A stretch of DNA of 64,000 nt from Fimbriiglobus ruber (lineage in GTDB: Bacteria; Planctomycetota; Planctomycetia; Gemmatales; Gemmataceae). Where the stretch lies: assembly GCF_002197845.1 (NCBI RefSeq), contig NZ_NIDE01000014.1, positions 1,116,001-1,180,000 on the forward strand, written 5' to 3'. The translations under genes and the position numbers were made by a program. The notes beneath the pieces are model-generated. The model searched no databases. It was given only the letters and a program-made list of their open reading frames with translations, and was not told where the DNA came from. Each line of letters opens with the position of its first letter. Position 1 is the first letter of the stretch. This document shows, piece after piece, positions 62,438 through 64,000 of this stretch.

Positions 62438-62612
62438 GCATTGATCCCGTAAGGCGCAAATCGCGAATATAGAAGAGATTATGCCCGCGATCTGCGTCCG
62501 AATCCAATGCCGGGGCTTGGAAGTTCAAGCTCGTTAATCATTCACCAGACAGTGCCCCGCAAAAAATTGATCAAGCAACTGAGGTGCTATCAGAGTGTAT
62601 TTTGACGAAACG

Positions 62613-62645
62613 CCCGGGTTGCGCGCCGTGGCTGCGCAACCCGGG
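62613..62645 (-). terminator. Intrinsic-type hairpin after metG
   Basis: CCCGGGTTGCGC and GCGCAACCCGGG enclose a nine-base loop, just beyond the 3' end of metG on the minus strand. The minus strand then reads GTTTCGTCAAAAT, a weak T-run. Confidence 0.7.
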
Positions 62646-62676
62646 TCTGTTTCCGATGAACCGGCGGTGACGCGAG

Positions 62677-64000
62677 TTAACCGATTCGCGGGAAGAGCGG
62701 CGTCGGCCTCCCGTCGACCAGGGTCGCGGTCACGCGCAGGTCGTCGGGCTGGGCCTTCAATTCCGCGGCGTCGGCGTAGCAGACGTCGGCCCACGGTTTG
62801 GGGAAGTTGAAGCTGGTGTAAATCACCTCGGCCGACTTCGGGATGAACGGCTTGAGCAGGATACTAGCCACGCGGAGCGACTGCACTGCGTTGAACAGCA
62901 CCCGCTTGGCAGCTTCCAGATCGGTCTTGACCAGCTTCCAGGGCGCGTTCGCTTCCAGGTACTGGTTGGTCGGCGTCAGGAAGTCCTGGATGATCGCCTG
63001 GAGCGCCTGGTTGTACCGACACGCCTCGACGTGCCCGCGCACCGTCGCCACAAACGCGGCGAGGTCAAGGCCGGGGACTGCCGGTTCCGGCACCTTGCCA
63101 GCCGTGTCGGTAAACACGCCGCCGAGGTTCTTCCACGTAATCGTCATCTCGCGGGAGAACAGGTTGCCGAGGTTGTTCGCCAGCTCGGAGTTATACACAT
63201 CGATGAAGCGGTCCGGGCTGAGTTCCCCGTCCGACGGGTATGGGCACTCGCGGAGGAAGTAGTACCGGAACGCCTCCGCGCTAAACTTCCGGATGATCTC
63301 CATTGGTTCGAGGAGGTAATCCAGCCCCTTCTTCTTCAACTCTTCCAGGCGGGACTTACTGATCTTGTCGCCGTCGAAGTTGACGAACCCGTGCCCGAAC
63401 ACCTTCCGCGGCGGTTCCTCGCCCGCGGCCCACAGCATGGCGGGCCACAGCGCGCAGTGGAACCGAGTGATGTCCTTGCCGATGAAGTGGACGTCCGCCG
63501 GCCAGTACTTGCGGAACGTCGCCTCGTCGTCGCCGTACCCGATGCCGGTGATGTACGTCAGTAGCGCGTCGAACCAGACGTACAGCGTAAATTCCGGGTC
63601 GAACGGTATGTGGATGCCCCACTGCTCGCCGGCCCGCGAGATATTTACGTCGTATAACCCGTCCGTCTGGATCAGGCTCACGATCTCGTTGCGCCGGGTC
63701 GCGGGCTGGATGAAGTCGGGGTTCTCCTCGTAGTACTTCAGCAAGCGATCCTGGAATTTGGACAGCGCGAAGAAATAGCACGGCTCGGACCGCCGGATCA
63801 GCGGCGTTTTGTGGTTAGGACAGAGCCCTTTGTTCTCGTCATATTGCTTGTCGCTTTTGAATTCCTCGCACCCGTCGCAGTACCAGCCCTCGTAGCTCCC
63901 CTTGTAGATGTATCCCGCGTCGTACACCTTCTGGACGAACTTCCGGCAACACTCCTTGTGCCGCGCGTGGCTGGTCTGGACGAATGTGTCGTAGCTGATG
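62677..64000 (-). CDS. metG: Methionyl-tRNA synthetase, N-terminus missing (window edge)
   Basis: About 440 residues are present; the gene runs off the right edge, and the frame continues upstream of 63927 as TSHARHKECCRKFVQKVYDA. The zinc-knuckle region has WYCDGCEEF and LCPNHKTPL (CxxC plus CxxH). The class I signature KISKS (GDKISKSRLEELKKK) contacts ATP. The WADVHFIGKDITRFHC segment is the FIGKD motif of this family. It ends with PTPLFPRIG, with no C-terminal tRNA-binding domain, so it is the shorter form. The enzyme charges tRNA-Met with methionine. A hairpin terminator follows. Confidence 0.95.
   Translation of the reverse strand, partial: ISYDTFVQTSHARHKECCRKFVQKVYDAGYIYKGSYEGWYCDGCEEFKSDKQYDENKGLCPNHKTPLIRRSEPCYFFALSKFQDRLLKYYEENPDFIQPATRRNEIVSLIQTDGLYDVNISRAGEQWGIHIPFDPEFTLYVWFDALLTYITGIGYGDDEATFRKYWPADVHFIGKDITRFHCALWPAMLWAAGEEPPRKVFGHGFVNFDGDKISKSRLEELKKKGLDYLLEPMEIIRKFSAEAFRYYFLRECPYPSDGELSPDRFIDVYNSELANNLGNLFSREMTITWKNLGGVFTDTAGKVPEPAVPGLDLAAFVATVRGHVEACRYNQALQAIIQDFLTPTNQYLEANAPWKLVKTDLEAAKRVLFNAVQSLRVASILLKPFIPKSAEVIYTSFNFPKPWADVCYADAAELKAQPDDLRVTATLVDGRPTPLFPRIG

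Overview
The window looks like chromosomal DNA from a planctomycete of the Gemmata/Fimbriiglobus kind (Gemmataceae). This is inferred from several features together. The DNA is GC-rich with long antisense shadow frames. Several ECF sigma factors sit next to membrane or kinase partners, and there is a Pkn-type kinase with an N-terminal zinc finger. CRTAC/ASPIC-UnbV proteins, a PQQ-type beta-propeller and secreted Cys- or Gly/Tyr-rich proteins are also present. A 1529-residue surface protein carries an N-terminal motif typical of planctomycete giant secreted proteins. No plasmid, phage or conventional IS element is visible.

Left part (1-16.5 kb), all on the minus strand. An ECF sigma factor is coupled to a single-pass anti-sigma-like protein. 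A second ECF sigma gene is broken by a 46-bp tandem duplication and a G-run indel, and is followed by an intact membrane partner. Next is a truncated haemoglobin fused to ankyrin repeats. A three-gene operon with ATGA overlaps encodes a TPR/VCBS/UnbV protein, a CRTAC/UnbV protein and an UnbU/RnfD-like membrane protein. A second tightly packed operon encodes an asparagine-synthetase-like enzyme, a radical SAM enzyme and a halogenase-like flavoenzyme, with an HNH nuclease directly downstream.

Middle part (16.7-36 kb). It holds a secreted protein, a 90-bp giant hairpin, a small Asn-Gln heptad-repeat protein and a NrtA/SsuA-type ABC importer. An acyltransferase/glycosyltransferase pair follows. 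Then come the giant galactose-oxidase-like surface protein, a small-protein/HNH pair, an M20 dipeptidase, two low-complexity secreted proteins and nadD.

Right part (36-64 kb). A metallo-beta-lactamase-fold protein is followed by tRNA-Ala(GGC). A PQQ-propeller gene, a RelE-like toxin gene and a Gly-rich secreted-protein gene each show a one-base frame break. A large DUF4175-like coiled-coil membrane protein belongs to the same operon as the Gly-rich protein and a prenyltransferase-repeat protein. The rest holds a GNAT protein, a protein kinase homologue that lacks its catalytic Asp, a DUF2203 protein followed by a 100-bp MITE-like element, an HD hydrolase, a P-loop kinase, thrS with a large internal insertion, an ECF-sigma/kinase pair and the 3' part of metG.

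The most unusual features are: (i) the asparagine-synthetase-like/radical SAM/halogenase-like operon; (ii) the globin-ankyrin fusion; (iii) the UnbU/UnbV triad without an enediyne synthase; (iv) two extra copies of the thrS 3' end next to a paired ~43-nt repeat that recurs, inverted, 37 kb away; and (v) four genes with frame-breaking lesions, which could be real decay or assembly errors.
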